This document shows positions 24,084 through 32,711 of a stretch of 59,853 nucleotides of DNA, piece after piece; within the stretch, counting starts at the first letter, position 1, and each line of letters opens with the position of its first letter. Made by a program: the position numbers and the translations under genes. The notes under the pieces were generated by a model. It was not told where the DNA came from and searched no databases. It worked only from the letters and a program-made list of their open reading frames with translations. Source of the stretch: Gammaproteobacteria bacterium (GTDB lineage: Bacteria > Pseudomonadota > Gammaproteobacteria > UBA6429 > Thiohalophilaceae); NCBI GenBank assembly GCA_029880855.1, contig JAOUNS010000022.1, positions 1 to 59,853 of the forward strand. Direction: 5' to 3'.

Positions 24084-26849
24084 ATGAAACCTACGCCAAA
24101 CGGCGTTTCGGGAGGGCGTCAGCATGGCCGATTGGCTATGCATAAAACGTCATTTCTCGGCGCTTTGCTATTTTCCGCGTGCCTTACCGGTACCTGGGTA
24201 CCCACATCCGCGACGGCTGCACCGGTTGCACCATTGAATGCGGTCGGTGTGCCGGATGTGAATGTCATCGGTGTGCTGGATCAGAATAACGGTACAGATA
24301 ACCGCTGGCCGCGCATTACGCGAAACGGACAACGTACCGCCCTGCAACAGCTGGGCAAGGCCCTGTTTTATGATATGCAGGTGGGCGGTGACGGTATCCA
24401 GTCATGCGCATCGTGCCATTTTCATGCCGGTGCGGATAACCGTAACACCAACCAGATGAGTCCCGGTCTCAAGGCCGGTGATACGGTGCAGGATTTGCTG
24501 AGTGCGAATGGCACATTGACCCTTGCGAATTTTCAGCACAACGGGGTCGGCGGTATCCCGGTGAGTGAAACGGCGAAGATCAATGCCGGCGCGACACCGG
24601 ACCTGGCGGATGGCACACCGGGTGCGCCCGGTGGCAAGGCATCGCCCGCAGTGGATGTGAATGATGTTGTTTCATCGCAAGGTCCGCGTCTTGGTGAATA
24701 TCAGGGGCTGACACCGGGTGCTGTTCCCGGTACCTACAGCTCAGTGGACAGCGCCATACTGGCAGCGGCTGACCCCGGGTTTGAGACCCTGTACACCGCA
24801 CCGGCCGTTGGTATACCCCATACCGCACGGCGTGTGGAGCCGCGCAATTCACCTACGGTGTTGAATGCGGTGTACAACTTCCGCAACTTCTGGGACGGGC
24901 GTGCCGATGCCTTCTTCAATGGGGTCAATCCGCTGGGCTTCCGTGATCCGGAAGCAATGGTGAAAGTCTTTGCCAATGGAGCCGTGGGTAATGAACGTCT
25001 ACGTATTCCGTTTTCATCACTGGCCTCGCAGGCGGTAGGGCCTATCGAAAGTGATTTCGAGATGGTCTTTCATCACTCTGCATCGGGCGGCGGCCGGCCC
25101 CATCGTGATCTGGGCAAGAAGCTCAATAATGCCCAGCCGCTGGCGGGGCAACTGGTCTCCTGTGGGGATTCACTGCTTGGCGGGATGACCAACTGCGCCG
25201 CACCGGGGACCAGTAACCGTGGTTTGTCCGGCACGTATGGCGTCTGGGTGAAACAGGTCTTTGATCAGCGTTTCTGGGGTGACGGAACCGGCAAGGATGT
25301 CTGTCTCGATGGCGGTGGTAACTATCTGGGCGTATCAAACGCCGCATGTACTGATGTGACCGGTACCGTCTATTCCCTGCTGGAGTGGAACTTCTCACTC
25401 TTCTTCGGTCTGGCCGTACAGGCCTATGAGGCGACGCTGACTACCGGCGGCACTATTGTTGATATCATCGCCGGCGGGATCGCCACCGGGACCATTACCA
25501 ACACCAATGGCAGACAGACGAAGGTGGTGAATGTGACGGGACTGGCGCTGGATGCCTGTATTGCGGCGGTTGCGTTAAACAACAGCGGGGCGCAACAGGC
25601 GGTGGCCACTGACCTGTGTACCAAACACTATGCCAAGTTCATCCATCAGGGCGCAGTGACCGGCAGTGAATCGGCGACAGCCCCGTTTGGTTTTGGCGGC
25701 GTACCCGGCACTCCAATCCCTGCCGGTACACAGATTGGCGGTTGTCCGTTGCCGACCAATACCACCAACACCTCGCCGTCATGCAGTCCCAACGGGGCGG
25801 CGGCACAGGGGGCGATCATGAACGTGGATCGGGGGCTGGGTCGTTTCTTTGCCGGCGCAACCGGGTGCAGTGTCTGTCACTTCAATCCCGAGTTCACCGG
25901 GGCAACGGTTTCGGCGCTGACCGGCTTCGGTGCCGGGCCGCTGCTGGAGTTTGTACCGCCGGGTCAGCAGGAACCGATTGCGGTGATGGAACGCATGGTG
26001 GCCTTCAATGGCGCCCCGGTTGTCTATGACTCGGGTTTTTATAATCTGGGTGTGCGACCGACTCCCGAAGATATCGCTATTGGTGATCAGATCGGCGGCG
26101 TACCGCTGGCCTTTACCAAACTGGCCGAGGTGCTGGCCGGGGGAGATGCCGCCGGACTGGATATCAACAAGATCAATCTGGTGGGGGCCGAAATCCCGAA
26201 TCTGATGTTGCCCACCTCCACCACGGATCTGACACCGGTGCCGTTCAACTTTAATGTGGCATGTGGTCCGGGACTGGTGGGTGGCGGTAACGCCAACAAC
26301 AATCCCAATGCGCAGTGTGTGAACACGGTGATCCCGGGTGAACGGTTGTTACGCAACGGCGCCTTTAAGGCCTCGGGTTTGCGTAACGTGAAGTTCACCG
26401 GACCGTTCTTCCATAACGGTTCAAAGATGAACCTGCGTCAGGTGCTGGAGTTCTACAAGACAGCGGGTCACTTCACCACACTCAACTTCAACAATCTGGA
26501 TGCCGGTTTGCGGATCTTTGCACTGAATCCCGACGATGAATCGGCAGTGGTGGAAATGATGGAAACCGGTCTGACCGACTGGCGTGTGGCGTATGAGGAA
26601 GGCCCGTTTGACCATCCGGAGCTCTGTGTGCCCCATGGACATGATCAGGTATCCGGCAGATCGGTACTGGTCGGTATCCCGGCGGTGGGTACCCAGGGTA
26701 ACACGCTACCGCTGCAGACCTTTGAGGAGAGACTGGCCGGTGTGAATAACCGCGCCCACAATCTCAACGATGGTTGTACCGTACCGGGAGCGGCGGATGC
26801 CGGCAACCTGTCCTTAATTGATGTGCCGCCGTTGCAGGCCGCACCCTGA
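24084..26849 (+). CDS. large diheme cytochrome c peroxidase/MauG-like protein
   Basis: 921 residues from the ATG at 24084, with AGGAGG (24074-24079) just upstream. A signal peptide ends near ATA/AP (about residue 46). Heme sites are CASCH at 108-112 and CSVCH at 595-599. LGKALFYDMQVGGDG before the first heme and FTGPFFHNGSKMNLRQVLEFY near the C-terminus are the usual blocks of the diheme peroxidase superfamily. Typical members are 320-450 residues long with hemes about 150 residues apart; here they are 487 apart, so there is a large insertion. Periplasmic. It could reduce peroxide or oxidise an organic or protein substrate; which is not evident. Confidence 0.88.
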   Translation: MKPTPNGVSGGRQHGRLAMHKTSFLGALLFSACLTGTWVPTSATAAPVAPLNAVGVPDVNVIGVLDQNNGTDNRWPRITRNGQRTALQQLGKALFYDMQVGGDGIQSCASCHFHAGADNRNTNQMSPGLKAGDTVQDLLSANGTLTLANFQHNGVGGIPVSETAKINAGATPDLADGTPGAPGGKASPAVDVNDVVSSQGPRLGEYQGLTPGAVPGTYSSVDSAILAAADPGFETLYTAPAVGIPHTARRVEPRNSPTVLNAVYNFRNFWDGRADAFFNGVNPLGFRDPEAMVKVFANGAVGNERLRIPFSSLASQAVGPIESDFEMVFHHSASGGGRPHRDLGKKLNNAQPLAGQLVSCGDSLLGGMTNCAAPGTSNRGLSGTYGVWVKQVFDQRFWGDGTGKDVCLDGGGNYLGVSNAACTDVTGTVYSLLEWNFSLFFGLAVQAYEATLTTGGTIVDIIAGGIATGTITNTNGRQTKVVNVTGLALDACIAAVALNNSGAQQAVATDLCTKHYAKFIHQGAVTGSESATAPFGFGGVPGTPIPAGTQIGGCPLPTNTTNTSPSCSPNGAAAQGAIMNVDRGLGRFFAGATGCSVCHFNPEFTGATVSALTGFGAGPLLEFVPPGQQEPIAVMERMVAFNGAPVVYDSGFYNLGVRPTPEDIAIGDQIGGVPLAFTKLAEVLAGGDAAGLDINKINLVGAEIPNLMLPTSTTDLTPVPFNFNVACGPGLVGGGNANNNPNAQCVNTVIPGERLLRNGAFKASGLRNVKFTGPFFHNGSKMNLRQVLEFYKTAGHFTTLNFNNLDAGLRIFALNPDDESAVVEMMETGLTDWRVAYEEGPFDHPELCVPHGHDQVSGRSVLVGIPAVGTQGNTLPLQTFEERLAGVNNRAHNLNDGCTVPGAADAGNLSLIDVPPLQAAP

Positions 26850-26885
26850 GCAGTTGACTGTTTGACCGGATATCTCCTCTCCGGA

Positions 26886-26914
26886 CCCGCCGGTATTTCA
26901 CCGGCGGGTTTTTT
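26886..26914 (+). terminator. intrinsic terminator
   Basis: CCCGCCGG (26886-26893) pairs with CCGGCGGG (26901-26908), followed directly by TTTTTT. It ends the peroxidase-like transcript and separates it from the AAA+ ATPase genes. Confidence 0.92.
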
Positions 26915-27061
26915 CGTTTAATCGCCTGTGATTTTTATGCGGATTGTCGATAGTGACACTGTTCGTTGTTGTGCCTTTTCCCATGAATAAAGTATGTTTG
27001 GGGTTTGTCGGGGAAAACGACACTGCGACGGCAATCGGCCGGGCTGAGGAAAGGATATGAG

Positions 27062-28342
27062 ATGAGCGATGACAGTGTAATCAAGGCGTTACTGGCGGCG
27101 CTGGAACAGACACCGAATGATCCGGGGCTGCGCTTGCATGTCGCCGGCCTGTTGCTGGAAAAGGGGGCGTTTGCGGAGGCGGACAGTCACTATGCGGTGG
27201 TGCTGGCCGGGGAACCGGCCAATTTGCAGGCCCTGCAGGGGGCCGCCAGGGCGGCGCGTGAAATCGGTGACACGACCCGCGCAGCGGGGTATGCGACGCT
27301 GTTAACGGCGCTGGGCGGTCACCACGATAAGCCCGCGACCAATGAGAAACCGGCCGCTGATGACAAGGTGAGACCGTTTCGACCAGCGGCAGCCGGCAAG
27401 TCGGAAGCCGCTGACAAACCGCAAAAACTGCGCGTGGTGCAGGAGAGTGACAATGTGGAGATCGGCCCCTGGGAGGAATTTGATCCCCCCATCACCCTGG
27501 CCGATGTGGGCGGTATGGAGGAGGTCAAAAAGCGGCTTAACATGGCCTTTCTGGCGCCGCTGAAAAATCCCGAGATCATGAAAATGTACGGCAAAAGCCT
27601 CAAGGGCGGCCTGTTGCTGTACGGTCCGCCCGGTTGCGGCAAGACCTTTATCGCCCGCGCCCTGGCCGGCGAACTGGGGGCCACCTTTATGTCGGTGGGG
27701 CTGTCCGATGTACTGGACATGTGGCTGGGTGAGAGTGAGCGCAAACTTCATGAGCTGTTTGAGACGGCCAGACGCAAGGCGCCGACCGTACTCTTCTTTG
27801 ACGAGATCGATGCCCTCGGGCAAAAGCGCAGCCACCTGAAACATTCAGGCGGTCGCACCATCGTTAATCAGTTGTTGTCGGAGATGGACAGTATCGGCAG
27901 CGATAACAAACATGTCTTTATCCTGGCGGCTACCAACCATCCCTGGGATGTGGATACGGCATTGCGCCGACCGGGACGGTTTGATCGCATGGCGCTGGTT
28001 TTGCCGCCCGATCAGCCGGCCCGGATCAGTATTTTGGAATACCACATGCGGGATCGGCCGGTGGAGGCGGTGGATTTTAATCAGCTCGCCAATGCGACGA
28101 ATTATTTCTCCGGCGCGGATCTGGCTCACCTGTGCGAGTCGGCGGTGGAAATTGCCATGCATGAATCCATCGAGACAGGCACGGTGAGGGCGGTCAACAT
28201 GCAGGACTTTAAAACCGCGCTGGCTGAAATTCGCCACAGCACCCGCCCCTGGTTTGAAACCGCGAAAAACTACGCCATGTTCGCCAATGAAGGCGGCGCC
28301 TATGATGATCTGCTCAATTACCTGAGTCAGAACAAACTGTGA
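27062..28342 (+). CDS. TPR-AAA+ ATPase
   Basis: 426 residues from the ATG at 27062 (AAAGGA upstream). Residues about 1-95 are TPR-like helices; about 95-145 is a low-complexity Ala/Lys/Pro linker. The AAA+ module follows: GPPGCGKT (188-195) as Walker A, FFDEIDAL with D247-E248 as Walker B, then ATNHPWDVDTALRRPGRFDR with sensor 1 and arginine fingers, and a C-terminal lid (ADLAHLCESAVEIAM). The fold is of the CDC48/FtsH/proteasomal-ATPase type, but no protease domain is attached. It overlaps the next gene by 4 bases. It likely acts as an unfoldase or remodeller on an unknown client. Confidence 0.9.
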   Translation: MSDDSVIKALLAALEQTPNDPGLRLHVAGLLLEKGAFAEADSHYAVVLAGEPANLQALQGAARAAREIGDTTRAAGYATLLTALGGHHDKPATNEKPAADDKVRPFRPAAAGKSEAADKPQKLRVVQESDNVEIGPWEEFDPPITLADVGGMEEVKKRLNMAFLAPLKNPEIMKMYGKSLKGGLLLYGPPGCGKTFIARALAGELGATFMSVGLSDVLDMWLGESERKLHELFETARRKAPTVLFFDEIDALGQKRSHLKHSGGRTIVNQLLSEMDSIGSDNKHVFILAATNHPWDVDTALRRPGRFDRMALVLPPDQPARISILEYHMRDRPVEAVDFNQLANATNYFSGADLAHLCESAVEIAMHESIETGTVRAVNMQDFKTALAEIRHSTRPWFETAKNYAMFANEGGAYDDLLNYLSQNKL

Positions 28343-29346
28343 GCGATTCCTCGGACGATTACCCGGATGATGTGCGCATCGCCGCCCGTTCGCTGGATCG
28401 GGCCGAGGCACTGATCGAGCTGGGGCGCTATGAGCAGGCCCTGCCGCTATTGGCCCAATCCCTGGCCGGGACCCCGGACGATGACTGGCTGCATTGTCGT
28501 ATGGCCGATGTTTATTACCATCTGAACCAGCTCGACAAGGCCATGGAACACGCCGGCCGCGCCCTGCACCTCAATCCGCAGAGCGACCATCCGCACAACC
28601 GTCTGGCCTGGATCTATCTGGAGCGCAAGCACTTCGACAAGGCACTGGAACATGCGCGGGCGGCAATCAGTATTGATGCCGATGACGGCCATAACCTCTA
28701 CTGTTTGGCCTGGGCGGAACTGCACACCGGCCATCACAAACGGGCACTGGCCGCCGCCGAAAGTGCGATCAAGCTGGACCCGGAGAACGGGGTATTGCAC
28801 GGTCTGCTGGGTGATCTCATGCTGGAAGCCAATAAGCCCGCCAGGGCGGAAATCCATTACCGGGAAGCACTCAGGCACGATCCACAGAGCGCCCGTTCGC
28901 ACTGTAATCTGGCTATCGCGTTGGCGGCACGGAAAAAACTGCATGAAGCCGCAGACCACTACCTGCTGGCCGTCAAACTGGAACCGGAAAACGCCGCATA
29001 TCGTGAAAAGCTCTTCGCCCATGTACACCATGAATTGATGGATCTGCCGCTGCAATCGCAGGCGAAGGTATTGGCCAAACTCGATCCGGCTGTGCAGATG
29101 TTTTACCGCGACCAGCTTACCGGACGCGGCTGGGCGGAGCGGCTGCGCATTACCTCGATTGCCACACTGTGGATCCTCGGTATGTTGTTGCTGAGTCTGT
29201 TCTTTACCTGGCTGACCGGGGATGATGTGAGAAAACTGTCGCTGTTGGTGCTGGCGGTCTGTGTTGTATATATCGCACTTTTCATTGGCAAGCTGATTAT
29301 CAAAATCATCGCCTCGCGGCATCGTGTGCGATACGAGCGGCGATGA
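28339..29346 (+). CDS. TPR protein with C-terminal membrane anchor
   Basis: 335 residues from a GTG that overlaps the AAA+ stop (GTGA). Five to six TPR units are visible between about residues 15 and 225 (ALIELGRYEQALPLLAQSL, YYHLNQLDKAMEHAGRAL, YLERKHFDKALEHARAAI, AELHTGHHKRALAAAESAI). Two membrane helices (about 275-292 and 297-316) and a basic tail place it in the inner membrane with the TPRs in the cytoplasm. Coupled translation with the TPR-AAA+ ATPase suggests it recruits the ATPase or its clients to the membrane. Pairing is seen; the function is inferred. Confidence 0.88.
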   Translation: MSDSSDDYPDDVRIAARSLDRAEALIELGRYEQALPLLAQSLAGTPDDDWLHCRMADVYYHLNQLDKAMEHAGRALHLNPQSDHPHNRLAWIYLERKHFDKALEHARAAISIDADDGHNLYCLAWAELHTGHHKRALAAAESAIKLDPENGVLHGLLGDLMLEANKPARAEIHYREALRHDPQSARSHCNLAIALAARKKLHEAADHYLLAVKLEPENAAYREKLFAHVHHELMDLPLQSQAKVLAKLDPAVQMFYRDQLTGRGWAERLRITSIATLWILGMLLLSLFFTWLTGDDVRKLSLLVLAVCVVYIALFIGKLIIKIIASRHRVRYERR

Positions 29347-29577
29347 GGCGAACCGGCATCCCGGGATGATTGTGCTATGGTTGCAATAATGCCGGCTGTA
29401 CGGCGACAAGCCCCGCAGGCCGTTCCTGTCAGGATGTGACGTACTTCAGGGAAGACAGCGGCGAAACAGCATAAAAACCGGTATGACAGACGACAAATTT
29501 ACCAATAATTGACAGGTTTCAGGGCAGCTGTTCTGTGTTCAAATGGCGACAGAACGTTGTCTGTACCAAAGTATTCC

Positions 29578-30099
29578 ATGACTGAACGAGATTTTGAAAT
29601 CAACCCGGATGACAGCAGCCTGATCGGCATCGACAAGGACCATGTCGCGCCCGGCACAGGCATTCGCTATAAAGAAACCCTGATTGAAAAATATCTGACG
29701 GAACACGGTAACATCCGCAATCTCTATCATGACGTGCTGTCCGCCTACCAATCCAACAATGCCCCCGAGTTTGTTCGCTTGCTGGAGCTGTTACACAATG
29801 ATCTGCGCAGTCATCTGCTGGATGAGGCGCTGAATATGTATATCTACCTCAAGCACTATTACACCAGGGATGAAAAAAAGCTCGACATGATCCAGCGTTT
29901 TAACCGGAACATGAAAAAATCCTTCAAACAGGTCTTTACCTTTATTCGCCGCTTTACCGAAGAAGGGGAAGCCGTCAGGCATGACCCGCGTCTGTTATTG
30001 CAATTAATCGAGATGGGCAACAGTCTGGAAGTGCAATTCTCTGCAGAAGAACGTCATCTGTTTTGTCTGTATCAACGCCCGCAGGCAACCCCGGCGTGA
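29578..30099 (+). CDS. helical protein, hemerythrin- or Rsd-like
   Basis: 173 residues from the ATG at 29578. Four helices are evident: YLTEHGNIRNLYHDVLSAY, VRLLELLHNDLRSHLLDEALNMYIYL, a central basic helix, and LLQLIEMGNSLEVQFSAEERHLF. The first, second and fourth follow the hemerythrin HHE pattern (H..I..L, H..SHLLDE, EER.LF), but the third helix has no His, so the diiron site is incomplete. The same helical layout occurs in the anti-sigma-70 factor Rsd/AlgQ. The long acidic N-terminal segment is unusual. Either a degenerate hemerythrin or an Rsd relative. Confidence 0.65.
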   Translation: MTERDFEINPDDSSLIGIDKDHVAPGTGIRYKETLIEKYLTEHGNIRNLYHDVLSAYQSNNAPEFVRLLELLHNDLRSHLLDEALNMYIYLKHYYTRDEKKLDMIQRFNRNMKKSFKQVFTFIRRFTEEGEAVRHDPRLLLQLIEMGNSLEVQFSAEERHLFCLYQRPQATPA

Positions 30100-30138
30100 G
30101 CGGGCGCAATGCGCAATTACTGCTGATCTGACAGCCTG

Positions 30139-30831
30139 TCAGGGAGCTGTGCTGATGACGGAAACACCAAACAGGCCGGCGTGTAATTTAAGCACGATCA
30201 CATAGGCCAGCAGGGCGGCAGCCGTCCGCCAGATGCCGATCTCGATAAAACTGAACCGGTTCCTGCCTTGCAGGATAGCCAGGAAGGGCAGTCCTGACGT
30301 TTGCTGTTCAAATCGCTGCCAATTGGCGCCGTAGGCCATCCTTTGCTTGTTGTCGATGGATTTCATGCCGAACAGTGACAAGGCCAGAAAACCGCCAAAA
30401 AAGATCACGGCCGCCAGATCGCCGTTATAGACCAGATGGGTGGCTGACCAAATGGAGGTGCCGACAAGAAACGGGTGACGGGTTATTCGCAGTATACCGG
30501 TGGCTGATTCTTCTTTGTCCAACAACGCCTCGCCACCGAGGGCGGTGGGACTACCGGTCATGATACCGATCACTACAAACAGGAATGCAAGCAGGATCAA
30601 CACAGCAGCAAGCCAACGCAGGCCGGTCACCTGACCCCATAATTCAAAGTAAGGCGAATGTGAGTAGGCAAAGATCATCCAGATCAGGCCGACCAGTGAC
30701 AATACAGAAAAAATACCCAGATATTTTTTTTCACCAACCTGCAGGATTAACTTGTCGCGCAGACCGGTGCCGGAAATAAACATGTGAATACAGACAAAAA
30801 AATTCACGGCGACGATCAATGAAATCATCAC
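30139..30831 (-). CDS. nnrU: NnrU family membrane protein
   Basis: 230 residues with six membrane helices. The family signature is clear: VCIHMFISGTGLRDKL near the start, EESATGILRITRHPFLVGTSIWSATHLVYNGD in the middle, and a closing helix. NnrU was linked to nitric-oxide and nitrite respiration in Rhodobacter, and homologs occur in many non-denitrifiers; its activity is not established. No nir or nor gene is in the window. An NtrC-like site lies 84 bases upstream. Confidence 0.88.
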   Translation of the reverse strand: MMISLIVAVNFFVCIHMFISGTGLRDKLILQVGEKKYLGIFSVLSLVGLIWMIFAYSHSPYFELWGQVTGLRWLAAVLILLAFLFVVIGIMTGSPTALGGEALLDKEESATGILRITRHPFLVGTSIWSATHLVYNGDLAAVIFFGGFLALSLFGMKSIDNKQRMAYGANWQRFEQQTSGLPFLAILQGRNRFSFIEIGIWRTAAALLAYVIVLKLHAGLFGVSVISTAP

Positions 30832-30914
30832 ACACTCCCCAAATTTTCACTCCTGTTGTTTAGCATAGCTGTTAAAGACGCACTGTAAACTGTCTAAAAA
30901 GGTCATTGACGAAA

Positions 30915-30931
30915 TGCACTAATCTGGTGCA
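30915..30931. promoter_or_regulatory. NtrC-like enhancer site
   Basis: TGCACTAATCTGGTGCA fits the NtrC dyad (GCAC, 7 bases, GTGC) with the same spacing as the E. coli glnA sites. It lies upstream of nnrU in the minus orientation, but I do not find a clear sigma-54 promoter (GG then GC) between it and the gene, so its role is uncertain. Confidence 0.5.
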
Positions 30932-31012
30932 ATGCATGAGTCGTGAAGAGGTAATACAGATAACTCAACTGATTAATTTTTGAGCTGCAAATGCAGGCAG
31001 ATATCGGCGTGA

Positions 31013-31042
31013 AAAAAACAAAACCCGGTATGAACCGGGCTT
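31013..31042 (-). terminator. intrinsic terminator of the tauE/safE gene
   Basis: On the minus strand AAAGCCCGGT and ACCGGGTTTT form a stem with a 4-base loop (CCCGGT 31024-31029, ACCGGG 31034-31039). It is followed by a T-rich run (plus-strand AAAAAACAAAA at about 31013-31023). It lies 32 bases after the tauE/safE stop. Confidence 0.85.
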
Positions 31043-31070
31043 TGATATAGCAGGATGGTGCTCCATTCGA

Positions 31071-32207
31071 TCAGGCATCAGCCAGCGCAACAGCGAGCGC
31101 CGCTTTCTCTTTTCTCTCCCTCTCCAGCTCGGCCGCCTGGGACGCCGCCAAGACGGCGCGCTCTTTCTTGTCCTTGTTGATACCGGTAAACAGGGCAAAC
31201 AGGATAGATGCAGCGCCAAACAACAGGGCCAGCGCCAGAGTGGCGAAGCTGATGTTGCTGAGCAGGTTGGCGGTGGTTGCCGAGATCGTTGCAATGATCT
31301 GCATATCGGACAGGTACACGGGTAATTTGAAGAAGCGGCTGAACAGCACAATAATCATGATCGAGCCCATGATCATTTTCACCATGTAGTCTTTGACATA
31401 GGTGGTGCCGATGGCGCCGAGTTGTACGCCGAACAGGGAACCGGCCAGAATGATCAGCGACAGGCGAATATCGACAAAGCCGTCCCAGGCATAGAACAGA
31501 CTGCCGCCCATCCCCATCACAAAGGCGACCACCAGCTCAGTGGCGGAGGCCATCAGGGCGGGCACGCCGAGGACGTAGATCATGGCCGGTACGCCGATGA
31601 ATCCGCCAACCGCAATGGAGGCGGCCAGCATACCGGTGGCGAAGCCCAGCGGGGCGATAAACAGGACGGAGACTTTTTTGTTGTTCAGGGCGCGGAACGA
31701 AACCATGGTGCCGGGGATGTTGATGGATTGCACCCAGCGGGCCAGACGCGGTGTCTTGTGCTCGGCAAGGCTGTCAGTATCATCATGGCGGGACCGCCAG
31801 GCATCACGCAGGACGAAACCACCAACGATGGCGAGGACGACAATAAAGACGACCGAAACATATAAATCTGTTCCGGTGTCGCCGAATTTAACCCGGATAT
31901 CCGTCATGACGCCCTTGCCGACGAAGACGCCGACTTCGGCAAAGATGCCCATGATGACCCCCAGCTTGACATCCACCTGGCCGTATTTGGCGCGTTTGAT
32001 GGAACCGACCAGCGCTTTGGGGAATTTGTGCGCCATGTTGCTGGCGACAGCCACGATGGCAGGCGCGCCCAGACTCATCATGGCGGGTGTCAGGACAAAG
32101 GCGCCGCCGGAGCCGATGAAACCGCTGACCATTCCACCGATGAAACCAACCAGAAACAGCAGCGCGACGGTGAGTGTGTTTAACTCAAGAAAATTAATTT
32201 CGGCCAT
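31071..32207 (-). CDS. TSUP family anion exporter (TauE/SafE)
   Basis: 378 residues with about eight to nine membrane helices. The family motif GFIGGMVSGFIGSGGAFVLTPAMMSLG near residues 18-44, and its internal repeat GMLAASIAVGGFIGVPAMIYVLG around 190-212, are the two-fold pseudo-repeats of TauE/SafE. Members export sulfite, sulfoacetate or other sulfonates. The C-terminus is a charged Ala/Glu/Lys helix (about 345-378). A small membrane protein precedes it by 3 bases and a LysR regulator is divergent, so expression is likely controlled by sulfur or organic anion status. Confidence 0.93.
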   Translation of the reverse strand: MAEINFLELNTLTVALLFLVGFIGGMVSGFIGSGGAFVLTPAMMSLGAPAIVAVASNMAHKFPKALVGSIKRAKYGQVDVKLGVIMGIFAEVGVFVGKGVMTDIRVKFGDTGTDLYVSVVFIVVLAIVGGFVLRDAWRSRHDDTDSLAEHKTPRLARWVQSINIPGTMVSFRALNNKKVSVLFIAPLGFATGMLAASIAVGGFIGVPAMIYVLGVPALMASATELVVAFVMGMGGSLFYAWDGFVDIRLSLIILAGSLFGVQLGAIGTTYVKDYMVKMIMGSIMIIVLFSRFFKLPVYLSDMQIIATISATTANLLSNISFATLALALLFGAASILFALFTGINKDKKERAVLAASQAAELERERKEKAALAVALADA

Positions 32208-32210
32208 CAG

Positions 32211-32504
32211 TTATGCCTGTTTGCGTTGTTTGGGTTTCAGGCCCAGGGCTTCCCAGAAATGACCGGTGAACGCGCCGTGTACAAAAGAGAAAGCGAAGGC
32301 AATCAGAATCGGGACGAAGAACAGCCCCTTGTCGCCGTGCAGCGTGGCTTTGGCCATCCGCAGAATCAGGTCACTGTAGGCAAACAGCAGCATATAGAGG
32401 GATGCACTGCCGACGCCGGTGATCCAGGCATAACGGGCGGCGCGGGATATTTCTTTGGCCGGTTTAGTGGTTTCGTTGATATGTCTTTCTGCAATACGTC
32501 GCAT
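32211..32504 (-). CDS. small membrane protein upstream of tauE/safE
   Basis: 97 residues with two membrane helices (about 27-47 and 61-82). The N-terminal 25 residues are cytoplasmic and charged. The C-terminus (GHFWEALGLKPKQRKQ) is basic. It is followed after 3 bases by tauE/safE and so is its operon partner. I recognise no named domain. AGGAGAACC sits just upstream of the ATG. It may assist the exporter. Confidence 0.75.
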   Translation of the reverse strand: MRRIAERHINETTKPAKEISRAARYAWITGVGSASLYMLLFAYSDLILRMAKATLHGDKGLFFVPILIAFAFSFVHGAFTGHFWEALGLKPKQRKQA

Positions 32505-32711
32505 GATTTTTGGTTCTCCTGCCGATGAGAATTGATTGGCATATTCCTGATGAGAATAAAATATTCTATAAAAATCGTCGTATGGAATATGGCAAATAGG
32601 TTACAATCAGTTATCTTATTAAATATTAACAAGATATCTGTCGTGCGGACTTGAATTATCGGCCGGCACATTAGTAGTCTCTAATGAAATAATACTGTGG
32701 TGAATTCCTGA

